From assembly GCA_021397845.1 (NCBI GenBank), contig CM038052.1:36068449-36132448 (forward strand): DNA of 64,000 nt, in the 5' to 3' direction. The translations under genes and the position numbers were made by a program. This document shows, piece after piece, positions 11,480 through 22,899 of this stretch (position 1 is the stretch's first letter; the number at the start of each line of letters is the position of its first letter). Under the pieces are notes generated by a model. That model had not been told where the DNA came from and ran no database searches. It was given only the letters and a program-made list of their open reading frames with translations. Source of the DNA: Areca catechu (Eukaryota > Streptophyta > Magnoliopsida > Arecales > Arecaceae).

Positions 11480-11960
11480 GGTGATCTTCTTTAGGCCTCT
11501 CCAGGACGTCACTCCCTCCGTCCCCTTCGATGGAGAATCCGCTAGAGAAACCATCAGGCACACAGCGAAAGCGCACCCGAAGAGGCATGAGTACAAGCTG
11601 GCGGGGTTTTCCCGTCGGTTCATCAACATGTGAGGCCTAACTGGCATGTCTCTGGACTATAATGCCCACCATCAGCGAAGCCCTTCACCTGTCATAGCGG
11701 GGCGGAGTATCATCGCCTCCACCATAATCACGGCCGTGACGTCGAAAGACGTCGCGATCATGGGCAGGAGATTGAGAAGCTCATCAAGGAGACCCACCTC
11801 CAAAGGTTTGCAGGGGGCAAACTTCAAGCGGGGCCCCAAGCGCTCGCCACTCTCCTGTCGGTTTCAACCACCGACACTTACCCTGCCGCAAAACCGGTGG
11901 GTGCAATTGCTTGAGGAACTGTGCATGCACCTAAAAAGGCTCGGGGGGTAGGAGACCCCG
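11480..11960 (+). pseudogene. Degenerate gag remnant of element A
   Basis: One frame from about 11712 reads EYHRLHHNHGRDVERRRDHG followed by EIEKLIKETHLQRF. This matches the spacing of the gag zinc-knuckle region in Tat elements (YCRFHREHGHDTEECRNLK then EIEELIKRGYLRKF in element C, about 50840-50660). The cysteines of the knuckle are lost, the flanking gag sequence is scrambled by frameshifts, and the coding sequence fades after about 11850. Confidence 0.5.
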
Positions 11961-12289
11961 AGGGTGATCTCCCTACCATGAGGAGAGGAGAAAGCGAGGG
12001 AGAAAGGTGAGCAAAGATGCCATGATTGTCAAGACGGCGATCACGAACCACCATAGGAAGGCCCCCACGAGATGGCCTAAGTTCCATTATGAGGGGTCCA
12101 TTACCTCGAAGAACTTGACGGCGTCGGGCTCCCCCGAGGGAGGTGGGCCTGCAACCTACAAAGACGCCCACAGTAAGGTAAGTTCCCCTACCAACGATCA
12201 TGATAACGATTTTGTCCCCTTGCACGGGTATCCGCATGTTTTGCAGGAAAGGACCAACAGCATCCCCGAGCCCAGCTCCAGGACGTAGA

Positions 12290-12690
12290 AGGATCTTCCA
12301 GCCATGTAGCTCTCCAACTCCAAGCATCCCCGAGCCCAACTCCATGACGTAGAAGAATCTTCGAGCTATGTAGCTCTCCAACTCCAAGCATCCCCGAGCT
12401 CAGCTCCAGGATGTAGAAGAATCTTCGAGCCACGTAGCTCTCCAACTCCAAGCATCCCCAAGCTCAGCTCCTGGATGTAGAAGGATCTTCGAGCCACGTA
12501 GCTCTCCAACTCCAAGCATCCTCGAGTCCAGCTCCAGGACGTAGAAGAATCTTCGAGCCACGTAGCTCTCCAATCCCAAGCGTCCCCTAGCCCAGCTCCA
12601 GGATGTAGAAGAATCACCGAGCCATGTAGCTCCCAACTCTAAGCATTCCCGAGCCCAGCTCCAGGATGCCAACTCAAGATCGGAGCTCAG
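12290..12690 (+). repeat. 64-bp tandem repeats in element A
   Basis: About six units with a constant 64-bp period (for example 12304, 12368, 12432, 12496, 12560, 12624), each containing cgtagctctccaactccaagcatcc and gagcccagctccagga. They lie where pol would be expected. No protein is supported, since the period is not a multiple of three. Confidence 0.85.
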
Positions 12691-13215
12691 ACCTCTGGCT
12701 AAGAGAACCTCGAGCCAAGCTGCTCTCTATCTCAAACATCTCCGAGCCCAGCTCCGAGACGCCAAGAGATCATGGGGCCACGTAGCTCCCATCAATGCCT
12801 CGAGCCTAGCTCTAAGGTGCCAAAGACCTGAGCCAAGATCTCAGGCAACCCCCTGGGCCCGAGCCTAGCTCCACGTCCAGGAAGGCCTCGAGCCTAACTC
12901 CAAGGCAATCAAGACCGATAACCCTCTTCTTTGATCTCCCCACTCGAAAAAGAAGAGAGAGGGAAGGAAAGAAAGAGAATAAGGAGGGAAGCCCGGCAGC
13001 CCCCTTCTCTGATCTCCCTACTCGAAAAGAAGATGAGAAGGGAAGGAAAGAAAGAGAACAAGATGGGGGTACAACCAGCATCCTCTCCTCTGATCTCCCC
13101 ACTCTAAAAAAAAACAAAACAAAAAAAAAAAAAGAAGAGAAAGAAGAGGAGTGGGGAAGGAAAGAAAGAGAGAACAAGAAGGAAGTACGGCATCATCGAA
13201 GCTACCACTCTGAGC
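12690..13215 (+). other. Non-coding internal region of element A
   Basis: Degenerate ctcgagcc..agctcc repeats are followed by three purine-rich AAGAAGAGAGAGGGAAGGAAAGAAAGAGA blocks (about 12940-12990, 13020-13060, 13110-13180) spaced about 90 bp apart. No gene is seen. Confidence 0.6.
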
Positions 13216-13660
13216 AGCTCTCAGCAATCGACGTCCCCGAGCCCAGCTCCAGGATGCCTTCTCAAGATCGAAGCTCAGATCTCCGGCCAAGAGAACTTCG
13301 AGCTAAGTAGCTCTCAGCAATCAATGTCCCCGAGCCCAGCTCCAGGATGCCTTCTCAAGACTGGAGCTCAGATCTCCGGCCAAGAGGACTTCGAGCCAAG
13401 CTGCTCTCAGCAATCGACGTCCCCGAGCCCAACTCCAGGACACCTTCTCAAGACTAGAGCTCAGATCTCCGGCCAAGAGAACTTCGAGCCAAGCAGCTCT
13501 CAGCAATCAACGTCCCCGAGTCCAGCTCCAGGATGCCTTCTCAAGACCGGAGCTCAGATCTCTGGCCAAGAAAACTTCGAGCCAAGCAGCTCTCAGCAAT
13601 CGACGTCCTCGAGCCCAGCTCCAGGACACGATCCAAGATCGGAGCCCAGATCTCTGGCCA
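13215..13660 (+). repeat. 93-bp tandem repeats in element A
   Basis: Five units with an exact 93-bp period (tcagcaatc at 13221, 13314, 13407, 13500, 13593). They contain cgtccccgagcccagctccagg, cttctcaaga and gagctcagatctccggccaag. 93 is divisible by three, so all frames stay in phase and give repetitive ORFs on both strands; I do not regard these as genes. Confidence 0.85.
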
Positions 13661-13965
13661 AAGGACCTTTGAGCCACATGGCCCTCATTCAACAACACCT
13701 TTGAGCCCAGCAGCTCTCAGGTGTCATGACTTAGCCTTAAGCAAGGTGCAGCCCTTCTTTCTGGTCTCCCCATACAAAAAGAAGAGGAGAGGAGATGAAA
13801 GAGAGAAAAGGGAGGAACTAGGCAAAAAAAATAGATAACAAAGGAGTTCAAGTTTCATTGATCAAAAACACAAGTTACAAGTATCTTCTGGGCCCCCGAC
13901 ATGCCGGGAGACCCCGAATAAGTACAAGAAGCAAAAAGTACAAAACAGGACAAGGAAGAAAAGGG

Positions 13966-16418
13966 TCATTCCACATCGACCGGTTTCTCTGCTGGGTCCT
14001 GAGGCCGAGAGTTCCCGCCCTCAGAAGTCTCCAGCTGAGCTGCCCTAACTTCAGGAGGATCACCCTCAGCTAGTGATGGAGGCTCCGAGCCCACGGCTCC
14101 TGCGATGGCCTCCTTGTCATCCTCCGCCTTCGAGACCGAAGGATACTTGAGGCAGCTGCGATCCTTGTCGGGAATAAGCACCTCGACCCGGCCGTGCAGG
14201 TACATGAAACCCTTGTAAAAGGAATCCGATGCCATCTGCTGGATTTCAGCGACGAAGTCCTTCGAAGCCTTGAACCTGGCGACGACGTCCTCAACACCCT
14301 TCGTGGCCTCAGCGGCCACCCTCCTCAGCTCGACGGCTTCCAGCCTGGTTGCCCCCACCGAGTTGGTTGCCGTCTCTGCCACCTTCTCAGCAGTGGCAAG
14401 TTTCTCCTTCACGGCTGCCAGCTTCTCCTAGGCAGCTTGGGCGATCTCCTTGTGCCGGTCAGCCTCGGCACTGTACCAATTCAGTTTTTTCTCGATGATG
14501 GAAAGGTCATCGATCGCCTTCTTCGAGCGACTCCGCTCTAGATCGCGAGCCATCAAGAGTCCCTTCGCTTGCCCTCGGCATCGGCGAGCTCTTTTTCGAG
14601 GTCCTTGACCTTCGCCTCAAGGACCCCATTTGCCCCGGCCTTCTCCTTCAGGTCGGCCTTTAAAGATTCGATCTCGATAGCCTATTGCCACTCGAGATGC
14701 TCCTAGCTCTGGAAGTGGCCCCTGATGTAGAGGGCCTCGGCACTAATCTGCACCATGAAAGAAGGTCAGTAAAAAAAAAAAAAGAATGAATGAATGATAA
14801 AAAAGTGAAAGAGCTTACCGAATACAGCTAAGGGAAGATGGTGCTGATGACATCGATCAGCCGCATCCCAGCCATCTCTTGCCGATCGCATACTTGGATG
14901 GAGAAATCCATCGTGCACTCGGCAAGCTCGAGGCTCCGGAGAAACGAACTCTCCGGCTCCATTTTGAAAGGGAGATGGCACCGGGCCTCCTCCCTCCGGC
15001 TCTCTCCGTGAGCGGGCGACCTTGCACCGCTGGATGAAGGACCCCGGGGGGCAGGCTGGGAGGCCGGTGTCGGTGTAGACGGCACCTCCATTGTGGCCCT
15101 GGGTTCGGCCCGTGTCTCCTCACCCCTAGCATCGGCGATGGACTGACTTGGAGGATGGCAGGGTGCAGCAGCAACAGCGGCAGCCCTTGCCCGGACTACC
15201 ACCTCAGGCTCTGCAGTGGGGGCCTGCTGGGGGGGCCTCGGTGCCGCATGAGCTGCCCTCTCCACCGGCACAGAAGCAGCACGGGACACCTCTGAGCTCG
15301 GGCCCGCTGGGGCAGCTGAGCTCAGACCGATCACCACCGCGGGGGGGTTGCAGGGGCACTCTCTCCCCGCACCCGCCTCGATGAGGGCTCCCCGGCCAGC
15401 CCAGTCGGCAGCCTCTTCTTGGTGATTGCCAGGAGGTCATTCTCGGAGAAGATCATTCCTGCATGCGGATCACACAACAGTTAGAATCTGTGGGGAATAG
15501 TGCAAGAAGTGCAGGAAGTGCAAAATAGGAAAAGCAAAGGTTCAGGTCGAACTCACCCAACCCATTCGTTGGGTCGACCCCGGAGTTGGCGAGGTTCTGC
15601 TCAGACAACAGGACCTCGAGAGGAGGAATTTGGATGGTACGGAGCTGCTCGTAGTCATCCCGGTCAGCCGCATCGACCGCAGAGTTTTGGTTGGGAGACT
15701 TGTTCAGATTGCTCCAGACCCAGTCGACCCCCTCGACCTCAACAAAGAAAAATTTGCTTTTCCATCCCTTAATGGAAGAGGGAAGCTCAAACATCATGCC
15801 CTTCAGGCGGGAGGACAAAGACCACTACCCATCCTCGGTTGGGTGGCGCTTCAGGGCAAAGAAAGCCCTGAACAAAGAAAATCAGGCCACGAACCCGTGA
15901 AGATGACAAAGCACAATGAAGGAAAAAATGACCCTAATAGCGTTTGGCACCAGCTACGTCAGGACCAGACGATAATTGTCTAAAACTGACAGAAAGAAAG
16001 GATGGAAGGGAAAGCAGAGACCTCCAGAGAAGGTCCCCTCATAGAAGGCAAGACGGCATGGGCCACTTGAAGTGACCCATTCCCCCGGACGAGGGATTGT
16101 GAGCCGGACGGAAGGTGGGATGCCATAGACATCCCGGACAATCCTGAGTTCCCCGGTGGTGATCGTTAAGGCTACCCCACCAGGACCTGCAGGCCGGGCA
16201 GACTCAGGAGTAGGAGCAGGAGAAGGAGGAGGCAAAGAAGGACCGGATCCCGGTTCCTTAATGAGAACCGGACCAGGAGGATGCCTCCTATTGAGCTCAA
16301 AGCGAGCTACGTCTTCCTCCCCATCGGAGGAAGAAGAGGAGGACGCTGGCCTCCGCTCGGAAGGACCGGCCTCGCCCTGATCAGTAGAGGGGCGAAAGCC
16401 CGGACCAAAATGGGACAT
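13966..16418 (-). pseudogene. Antisense gene (aORF) of element A, three exons, degraded
   Basis: Read opposite to the element. Exon 1 (about 16418-15557) holds MSHFGPGFRPSTDQGEAGPS, a REVYGIP-like motif (RDVYGIPPSVRL), SSIKGWKSKFFF and LEVLLSEQNL. Intron 1 is 15459-15556 (GTGAGT...GCAG). Exon 2 starts GMIFSENDLL at 15458 and ends at a GTAAGC donor near 14819. Intron 2 is 14748-14818. Exon 3 (14747-13966) includes FKASKDFVAEIQQMASDSFY. The homologous gene in element C (43598-45772) has the same exon borders. An additional antisense ORF near the 3' end is a known trait of Tat elements; its function is unknown. Stops and frameshifts in exons 1 and 3 mark this copy as a pseudogene. Confidence 0.7.
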
Positions 16419-16938
16419 CCTCAAGGACAAAGGAGAGGAAGAACTCAAAGCAGAAGACTGAAGAGGAGATCTAACCGAAAGAAGACTCCGGACCCCGGGA
16501 AAGAACCCTATTCTAGTGGGGGAAGAGGAAGAAGAAGAAGCTGAGCTGTTGCCTTAAGAAAACTCGGGGCGACTAGAAGGAAGAAGAAGCTTGGGTGCGA
16601 CGGCAGCAGGCACGGAGAATTCAAAAAGAATAGATGGTTCAGGTAAGGCCTTCTTTTCATTTTGAAATGACCCAAGGGATTCGTACCGATTCAACCACTC
16701 CACCAATGGATCTGCGCCACGTGCCACCCATCGGTGAGAATGGCATCCCGGTCGCTCTGCATTCTGCGCCAGCATTAACTGCTCCTCGAACGTGGCCACA
16801 TGGCATCCCTGCATTGGCCCACAGGGTCGGTCCCCGAAGCGCCAGCAATCATGGCCATCATCATGCCAGATCTTTGCCTTTCCATGTCAGCATCGTAATT
16901 ACTCCCTTCGACCCAAGCGCCGTGCACTAACGGGCCTC

Positions 16939-16954
16939 GAGAGTGGAGGGCAAA
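16939..16954 (+). other. Polypurine tract of element A
   Basis: agagtggagggcaaa immediately precedes the 3' LTR. Element B has the equivalent gggagtggggggcaaa at 31371-31386. Confidence 0.75.
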
Positions 16955-18648
16955 TGATGTGGATGGTTCGCTGACGTGGAGGAACCGGCAGGTGCCACGT
17001 CAAGAGAAGACACCACGTCGACTCTCCAGCCTGGATCCCACTACCGAGCTAAGTTGAGCTCCCTCGGAATAGCAAGCCGAGCTCAGTCCTCCGCCAGGTC
17101 GAGCTCATGAGCTCGGGACGCCTAGGTCGGAGCCGCCTTCTGCCCTCCAAAGCAAGACCCTCGGAGGTTAGTGACCTGCGGTCGAGGTCGAGCTGAGAGC
17201 TCACCCGCCGATGTGGAGCCTCTTCGAGCGCGCGCCCTCTGGACCAAGTCTGCCTTCCGCCCTCCAAAGCGAGACCCTCGGAGGTTAGTGCCTTGCGGTC
17301 GAGGTCGAGCTAAGAGCTCACCCATCAATGTGGAGCCTCTCCGAGCGTGCGCCCTCTAGACCAGTTCCGCCTTCCGCCCTCCAGAGTGAGACCCTCGGAG
17401 GTTAGTGCCCTGCGGTCGAGGTCGAGGTCGAGCTAAGAGCTCACCCACCGATGTGGGGCCTCTCCGAGCGCGCGCCCTCGGGACCGGGTCCGCCTTCCAC
17501 CCTCCGGAGTGAGACCCTCGGAGGTTAGTGCCCTGCGGTCGAAGTCGAGCTAAGAGCTCACCCACCGATGTGGAGCCTCTCCGAGCGTGCGCCCTCCGGA
17601 CCGGGCCCGCACCTCACCCTCCTCCGCCTAGGCGCCCCCCGCAAGCTCGGAGCGCTTATGATAGAGTGAGCCTTGCCATTCTAGCTCGGCCCCAGCCCGG
17701 ACGAGGTCCCTACCAGCCGAGGACACCGGCGAGCCACCCGAGGACCGTACCGGAGCGCCTCCCAGACCGTGCGGACCACCTGAAACTGCCAGTTGTACCA
17801 GAAAGGCAAGCAGCACGTTGATCGAGATGCTACATTCCTCACCAACCATTCAGATCACCCAAGAGAGAAAGCCAACCGGGAGATTCGAATCCTGCGGGCG
17901 GCGGCCCGCCATTCGAGGCACCTCCAAATTTCTTGGAACGAGGCAACCAAGAAGAGTGTCAGAGCACCTGACAACGCACCCTATCATGAATCGGGAAAGG
18001 CTCCTCTTGACACTACTGCCTGCGCCTGACAGCCCGGCGGGGATCCCGAGACAAGCACCAAACATTAACCAAGTTCACAACAAACCCGAAGGTAACACAA
18101 CAACTCCAAGACACAGGAAAAAACAAAAGCCGAAAAAAAGAAGAGGAAGTGTGACCCCCACCAGCAAGGGGGGATGGCACCACCACCATGACAAGCACAA
18201 GCGCAAGCCCGGCCAAGAGGGCGAAGCGCCACTACCACCACTGTTGAAGGGAACGAGGGGCACAAGGAGAGGCCGAGGAGCAGAGCACCCCTCTGTCCCC
18301 GCTATCACTCTCCCCCTGCAACGTTTTCACCTTCACGCACATCTTTTACTCCTCCTAGTATGGAGTCCATCAAGAGGGGCTCGACCAGGAGGATCTGTTC
18401 TCCTGGATCGTCAGAGTGCCCCCGTCAGAAACCCCGGCCCGGGTCTCTAACCGCTATCTCGCAGGCTCAGGAGCGGAGGACCGTCGGGCGGCAAGGCAAC
18501 CGCACCCGCAGCGGAGCGGAGGTCCGCTGGGCGGCGAGGCGGCCGCACCCAGCGCAAAGGTCCGGGAACTGAGAACGACAGGCAGCAGAGGAGGAGCGCA
18601 CTCCAGCGCCGACAACAGCTACGGGCCACGACGATCTTGGCGGCAACA
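16955..18648 (+). repeat. 3' LTR of element A
   Basis: 1694 bp, same ends as the 5' LTR, with the 117-bp tandem units at about 17150-17580. It is followed by the tccat target duplication. Confidence 0.92.
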
Positions 18649-18653
18649 TCCAT

Positions 18654-19285
18654 GATTATCCTTCATCCGTCGAAAAAATCATACATAGCGCAAAACGAAA
18701 AAAAAATTAAGCACATTCCCTATGCCCAATCCAGACGGCCCATTAGGAATAAAATAATTTTCCATAATTATACCTCATCCGTCAAAAAAAATCATACATA
18801 GCGCCAAACAAAAAAAATTCGATCCATTCCTTATGCCCAATCCAGATGGTCTGTTGAGAATAAAATTATTCTTCATGATTATCCTTCATCCATCAGAAAA
18901 AATCATACATAGCGCTCAAATTGAGATGGTCGCGGGAGTAGTTTGCGAGCCGCGCGAAATGAAAAAAAATTTGACCCATTCCCTATGCCCAATCCAGATT
19001 GCCTATTGGGAATAAAATTATTCCTCACGATTATCCCCATCCGTCGGAAAAAATCATACATAGTGAAAAAAGAATTCGGTCCATTCCATACGCCCAATCC
19101 AGACCCCGTTGGGAATAAAATTATTCCCCACAATTATCCCTCATCCATCGAAAAAAATCATACATAGCTTCAAAGAAAAAAAATTCAGTCCATTCCCTAC
19201 GCCCAATCCAGATGGCCCATTAGAAATAAAATTATTCCCTATGATTATCCCTCATCCGTCGAAAAAAATCATATATAACAATATA
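18654..19285. repeat. Tandem repeat array, second part
   Basis: Continuation of the array interrupted by element A, with about five units of aaaaatcatacatag(c/t)g, ccattcc(c/t)tatgcccaatccaga, and gggaataaaattattcc..attatcc(c/t)tcatccgtcg. It ends near 19285 and is followed by AT-rich sequence up to a T-run and the presumed CACTA terminus at 19395. Confidence 0.75.
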
Positions 19286-19559
19286 TTCCTAACAAACAAA
19301 AATATTTGTCAGAAAAAAATACTTTTACCTATGTATAATTTATTATCCATAGGGAATAATTATTGCAAATATATTTTTTTTTTTTCCTTGCAGTGATACC
19401 AGGGCCTCCCACGCCATTTCCGACTCAGAGGTCCAAAGAGGTAGGGATGGAACCTGGGCAACATAACAAGTCAGGTCTTATGCTGAAGTTGTCATAAGAT
19501 CCCCCGCTGTCTATAATCTTCCATCATTCACAACTAAGAAAACGTTTCCACCGGCTCCC

Positions 19560-20640
19560 ACCGCTCGAGGTACCCTCCCTCGCACCTCAAACCTCCTCTC
19601 CCTCCCCTAAAAGGCCTTTAAAATGGGGTTTTGCTTACGTTGCGGAGACCGCAGCCACACAAAGCAAGTCTGTAGAAATCCCATTAAATGCTTTGCATGT
19701 CTTTATTTTGGTCACTCGTCATAGAATTGTAGAGTTTACCACTCTCCAAAAGAATAGGCCACACTTCAACTTTTTCTCATGGAACTAGAACCCTATGACT
19801 ACATTCTCCCAGACCTTCTCCCAGAGTCACCTCCACCTACTCCAGAACCTATAGTGCACAAAGCTAAGGGTTTTCTCCCAAGCTCATGCAAGCTAAAAGA
19901 AACCCAAGAATGCCTCATGAGAGCGGCGTTCGTTGAGACGACATGTTATTAAGCCCAACGACGTCGCCTCCACCCTTGCCGAGGTAGCTGCTAATTAATC
20001 TAGGCTTTTGAACAATTAGGGAAACTTCTGTCAGATAATACTTTCTTTGTTGCATGCCCTTCTTTCAAAGTGGTTCACAATCTTCTAACCCTCGGTCAAA
20101 TCCATGGGGAGGGTTTCACTATTCGTTGATTGCTGAGATCAGATCCATGGTGGAACACCACAGAGCTTGAAATATAAGATTGCTACTAGTCTCATTGACC
20201 TCCCTCTTATTTGTTGGAATATATAGATAGCGGGTAACATTCTCTTTAGTTTTGGGATCCTTGTTCGAGCTAGTAAGTAAAGCACTAGTTGGGAAGACCT
20301 AACAAGTTTCGATGTTTTATTTTTTTGCGAGGACATTGACTACCTTCCCCAGGTCATTAAGGTTACAGTGGATCATCTTACATGTGAAGTTAAGTTGAAG
20401 ATCAACTACTGCAGTCCTTACATCTCTTCAATGAAACTGAACTCCTTCTAAGACAATGATCAGGCTGCTATGGATGAAGATAAGGAAGAATTCTGGTTTG
20501 GTTGGGTCCATCACAGAAATGAAAGTTCTTCTGTTAGACCTCACCCACCCGCACTCGCCGTCAAGTCGCTGAAGTGAGGAAGAAATCCTCGTCACCAAGG
20601 AAGCCAAAGCTCCTTGACATTGACATCTTCATCATAGCTT
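19560..20640 (+). pseudogene. LINE-type ORF1-like fragment with two CCHC knuckles
   Basis: The frame from ATG 19623 reads MGFCLRCGDRSHTKQVCRNP, then KCFACLYFGHSS, a stop, then NCR: two CCHC-type zinc knuckles. This pairing is typical of plant non-LTR ORF1/DUF4283-linked proteins. Further pieces (FEQLGKLLSDNTFF, FKVVHNLLTLGQIHGEGFTI, SDPWWNTTEL) follow in shifting frames with stops. No endonuclease or reverse transcriptase is seen. It is a decayed fragment. Confidence 0.5.
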
Positions 20641-20819
20641 GTCAGTTTTGATGGAATTCCATCTGTTGCCTAACACCACTCAGCTTTCCTGTAACATCAG
20701 ACCTACCAAAGATGTTGTCATCCTTATGGTTACACTTAACATCACCTAACCTCAACGGACTGTTTCCTTTCGCTTCAAAGATCACCGTTACCACTGCAGT
20801 CGCAGCGCGATTGATTAAA

Positions 20820-21609
20820 GTACGGCTCTTGTAAATATTTTAGTGGTCATGGATTCGAGAAATAATTTTTTAGATGATTCGATTAAATTTTAAAAATTTT
20901 AGATGCACGTGATTAAGAAATGGAGCAGCTGTAACTCCGGCACCGTAGTACGGTTAGATTATATTGTGGGTCCCATCCATAACATGGGGCCTGGCTCTAT
21001 TAAAAGAGGATTAGGGCCTTGGGACGAGAGGGTTTTCGTTTGAGCGTGGGAGCGAACGAGCGACAGTGGAAAGACGGAAGCGGCGCCGAAAACTGAGAGA
21101 GAGAAAAAAAAGGATTTTATATTTTAATCATTCCATCTCTTGATCGGACGGTGATTCAAAATCCGATTAAGATGAAATTTTAGTATGTTGTTCACGGCAG
21201 CGAGCTCTACAAAATGAACGGTCCAGATCGCTGTGAAAACCTCTCATGTAATCGGCAAATATTTGACTCTAGTGAGATCTTTCCTATTTTCTTCATGTAT
21301 TCCTCAGTAATATTTATATTTTATACTAAGATGATCATTATATGCTGTTTGGAGAGCCTCTAGTTTGTCAGAGAGAAAAACCTTACTGTACCCATTATTT
21401 TGATTATAGTGGAAGTTGATCTGGTTCCAGGTCCCGTGATTTTTATCTCTACATTGGAGGGTTTTCCACATAAATCTGGTTTTTTTGTGCTTGGTTTGAT
21501 TTGCTTTTGCTGGATTGATATTGTTGAGTTATTTCATATTTTAATTAGCACACAGGGGTTAAAATTTATGCTGGGTATAATTATTTGTGATCGTGCTTTA
21601 ACCCCAACA
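20820..21609 (+). repeat. 5' LTR (probably truncated) of copia element D
   Basis: The LTR end ccccaaca at 21602-21609 sits two bases before a perfect tRNA-iMet primer-binding site. The upstream limit is not seen, since no matching 3' LTR exists in the window; the start given is approximate. Confidence 0.5.
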
Positions 21610-21611
21610 AC

Positions 21612-21624
21612 TGGTATCAGAGCC
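21612..21624 (+). other. Primer-binding site (initiator Met tRNA) of element D
   Basis: tggtatcagagcc is the standard plant copia primer-binding sequence, complementary to the 3' end of initiator methionine tRNA. Confidence 0.85.
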
Positions 21625-21651
21625 TGGTTAGGTAGTAATTATGCTAATTAA

Positions 21652-22770
21652 AATGGAGGAGAAATCCAATATGGTTAAATTAACTTCATCAAATTATTCC
21701 TTATGGAGGATGATGATGGAAGATTTATTATATTGCCGAGATCTGTTTGAGCCAATTGAATTGCAGGGAATAATGCCAAACAATGTGAAAGCTGATGAAT
21801 GAAAAAGGTTGAACAGGAAAGCCACGGCTACGATCAGACAATGGATTGTTGTGAGTGTGATCCATGATGTTGCGACAGAAATGGATGCTTATCAAGTCTG
21901 GAAGAAGCTAGAAGATTTATATCAGCGAAAGAATGCACATAATAAAGCCTACCTGATCAAAAGACTGGTGAACCTAAAGTATAAAGATGGGCAGAATGCT
22001 TCAGAGCACTTAAATAATTTCAAAGAGATCCTGAATCAGTTGGCTACAATAAAGTTGCTTCTTGATGATGAGGTGCAGGCATTGATCTTGCTGAGTTCCT
22101 TACCAGATAGCTGGGAGACGTTAGTGATGACGTTGAGTAATTCCATTGCCAGTGATAAACTTACCATAACTATGGTCAAGGATAGTATATTGAATGAAGC
22201 TAATAGACGAAAGGAGCAGGGTTTGACAGATACAAATTCTGAGGCACTAGTTATAGAGCAAAGGGGGAGAAGTAAAAATAAATCCTTCCATGGTAAAAGA
22301 GATGATGGGTCCCATGATAAAAATAACCATAAAAAATCCAGAGGTCGATCAAAGTCCAGAAAGAATGTTACTTGCTACTACTGTAAAAGGCCAGGACATT
22401 TCAAAACGAGTGCAGAAAATATAGAAGGGATCAGGATAAAACTAATAGAAAGAAAGAAGATACACAGAGTACGACTGCAGTTGCATTTGATGATGAGGTC
22501 ATGGTTGCATGTGATGATGCATGTATTAACCTCACATGTCAAGAACCCAGTTAGGTAATTGATTCAGCTGCTACATATCATGTTACATCTCAGAGAGACT
22601 TCTTCTCGTCCTACTCCAAAGGTGATTTTGGGCATGTTATGATGGGAAATAATGCAGTAGCTAACATTATTGGCATGGGAGATGTTTGTTTGGAGACCAA
22701 TACCGGGTGCAGACTGTTGTTAAGAAATGTAAGGCATGTTCCTGATATCCGATGCATTTGATTTTTGCAT
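21652..22770 (+). pseudogene. Copia gag-protease fragment (element D)
   Basis: The gag frame opens at about 21652 (MEEKSNMVKL, SSNYSLWRMMMEDLL), has a stop at 21800, and continues open from 21809 to 22410 with YQVWKKLEDLYQ, LIKRLVNLKY and a CCHC knuckle (CYYCKRPGHFK). A one-base indel inside the knuckle near 22400 shifts the frame. The downstream frame then carries a stop and the protease start VIDSAATYHVTS, where the catalytic D-S-G has become D-S-A, then FGHVMMGN and VRHVPDI. Integrase and reverse transcriptase are absent, so the copy is truncated at about 22900 and inactive. Confidence 0.8.
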
Positions 22771-22899
22771 GTGTCCTAGATGATGAAGACTATTCCAGTC
22801 ACTTTGGTGAAGGAAAATGGAAGCTCACCAAAGGCTCCCTGGTTGTAGCAAAAGGCAAGAAAGATGTCTTTTACAGATTGCAGGCTAAAGTATGTAGTG

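Larger units (their letters stand above)
9672..18648 (+). mobile_element. LTR retrotransposon A: Tat-lineage, pol-less (non-autonomous)
   Basis: It is bounded by two 1694-bp LTRs (tgatgtgg...ggcggcaaca) and flanked by cccat (9667-9671) and tccat (18649-18653), a 5-bp duplication with one change. A primer-binding region (ttggcgcaccagg) follows the 5' LTR, and a purine-rich tract (gagagtggagggcaaa) precedes the 3' LTR. The internal region is only 5.6 kb. It retains a scrap of gag but no protease, reverse transcriptase, RNase H or integrase. It does retain the antisense gene found in the two other Tat elements of this window. It inserted into the CACTA subterminal repeats. Mobilisation would need enzymes from a relative. 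Confidence 0.9.
611..19395 (-). mobile_element. Probable CACTA (En/Spm) element carrying a host gene fragment
   Basis: Inferred composite. The left end reads tactagaaaaaaaaa, one base from the plant CACTA-type terminus. The right end reads ttttttccttgcagtg, which on the minus strand begins CACTGCAAGGAAA. Just inside both ends lie repeats sharing the motif tccgtcggaaaa, as CACTA subterminal repeats do. On the minus strand the element encodes decayed CACTA transposase parts (2520-2780 and 1420-2163). Between the right-hand repeats and the transposase lies an HD-ZIP III gene fragment with introns. Removing the two later insertions (3362-7342 and 9672-18648) leaves about 5.8 kb, a normal size for such an element. 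Weak points: the termini match each other poorly and no clean 3-bp target duplication is seen (tat on the left, ata on the right). Confidence 0.45.

Noticed and set aside
11878..12672. Overlapping minus-strand frames of 83-169 codons
   Set aside because: Follow the 64-bp tandem repeat; repetitive composition with no conserved domain.
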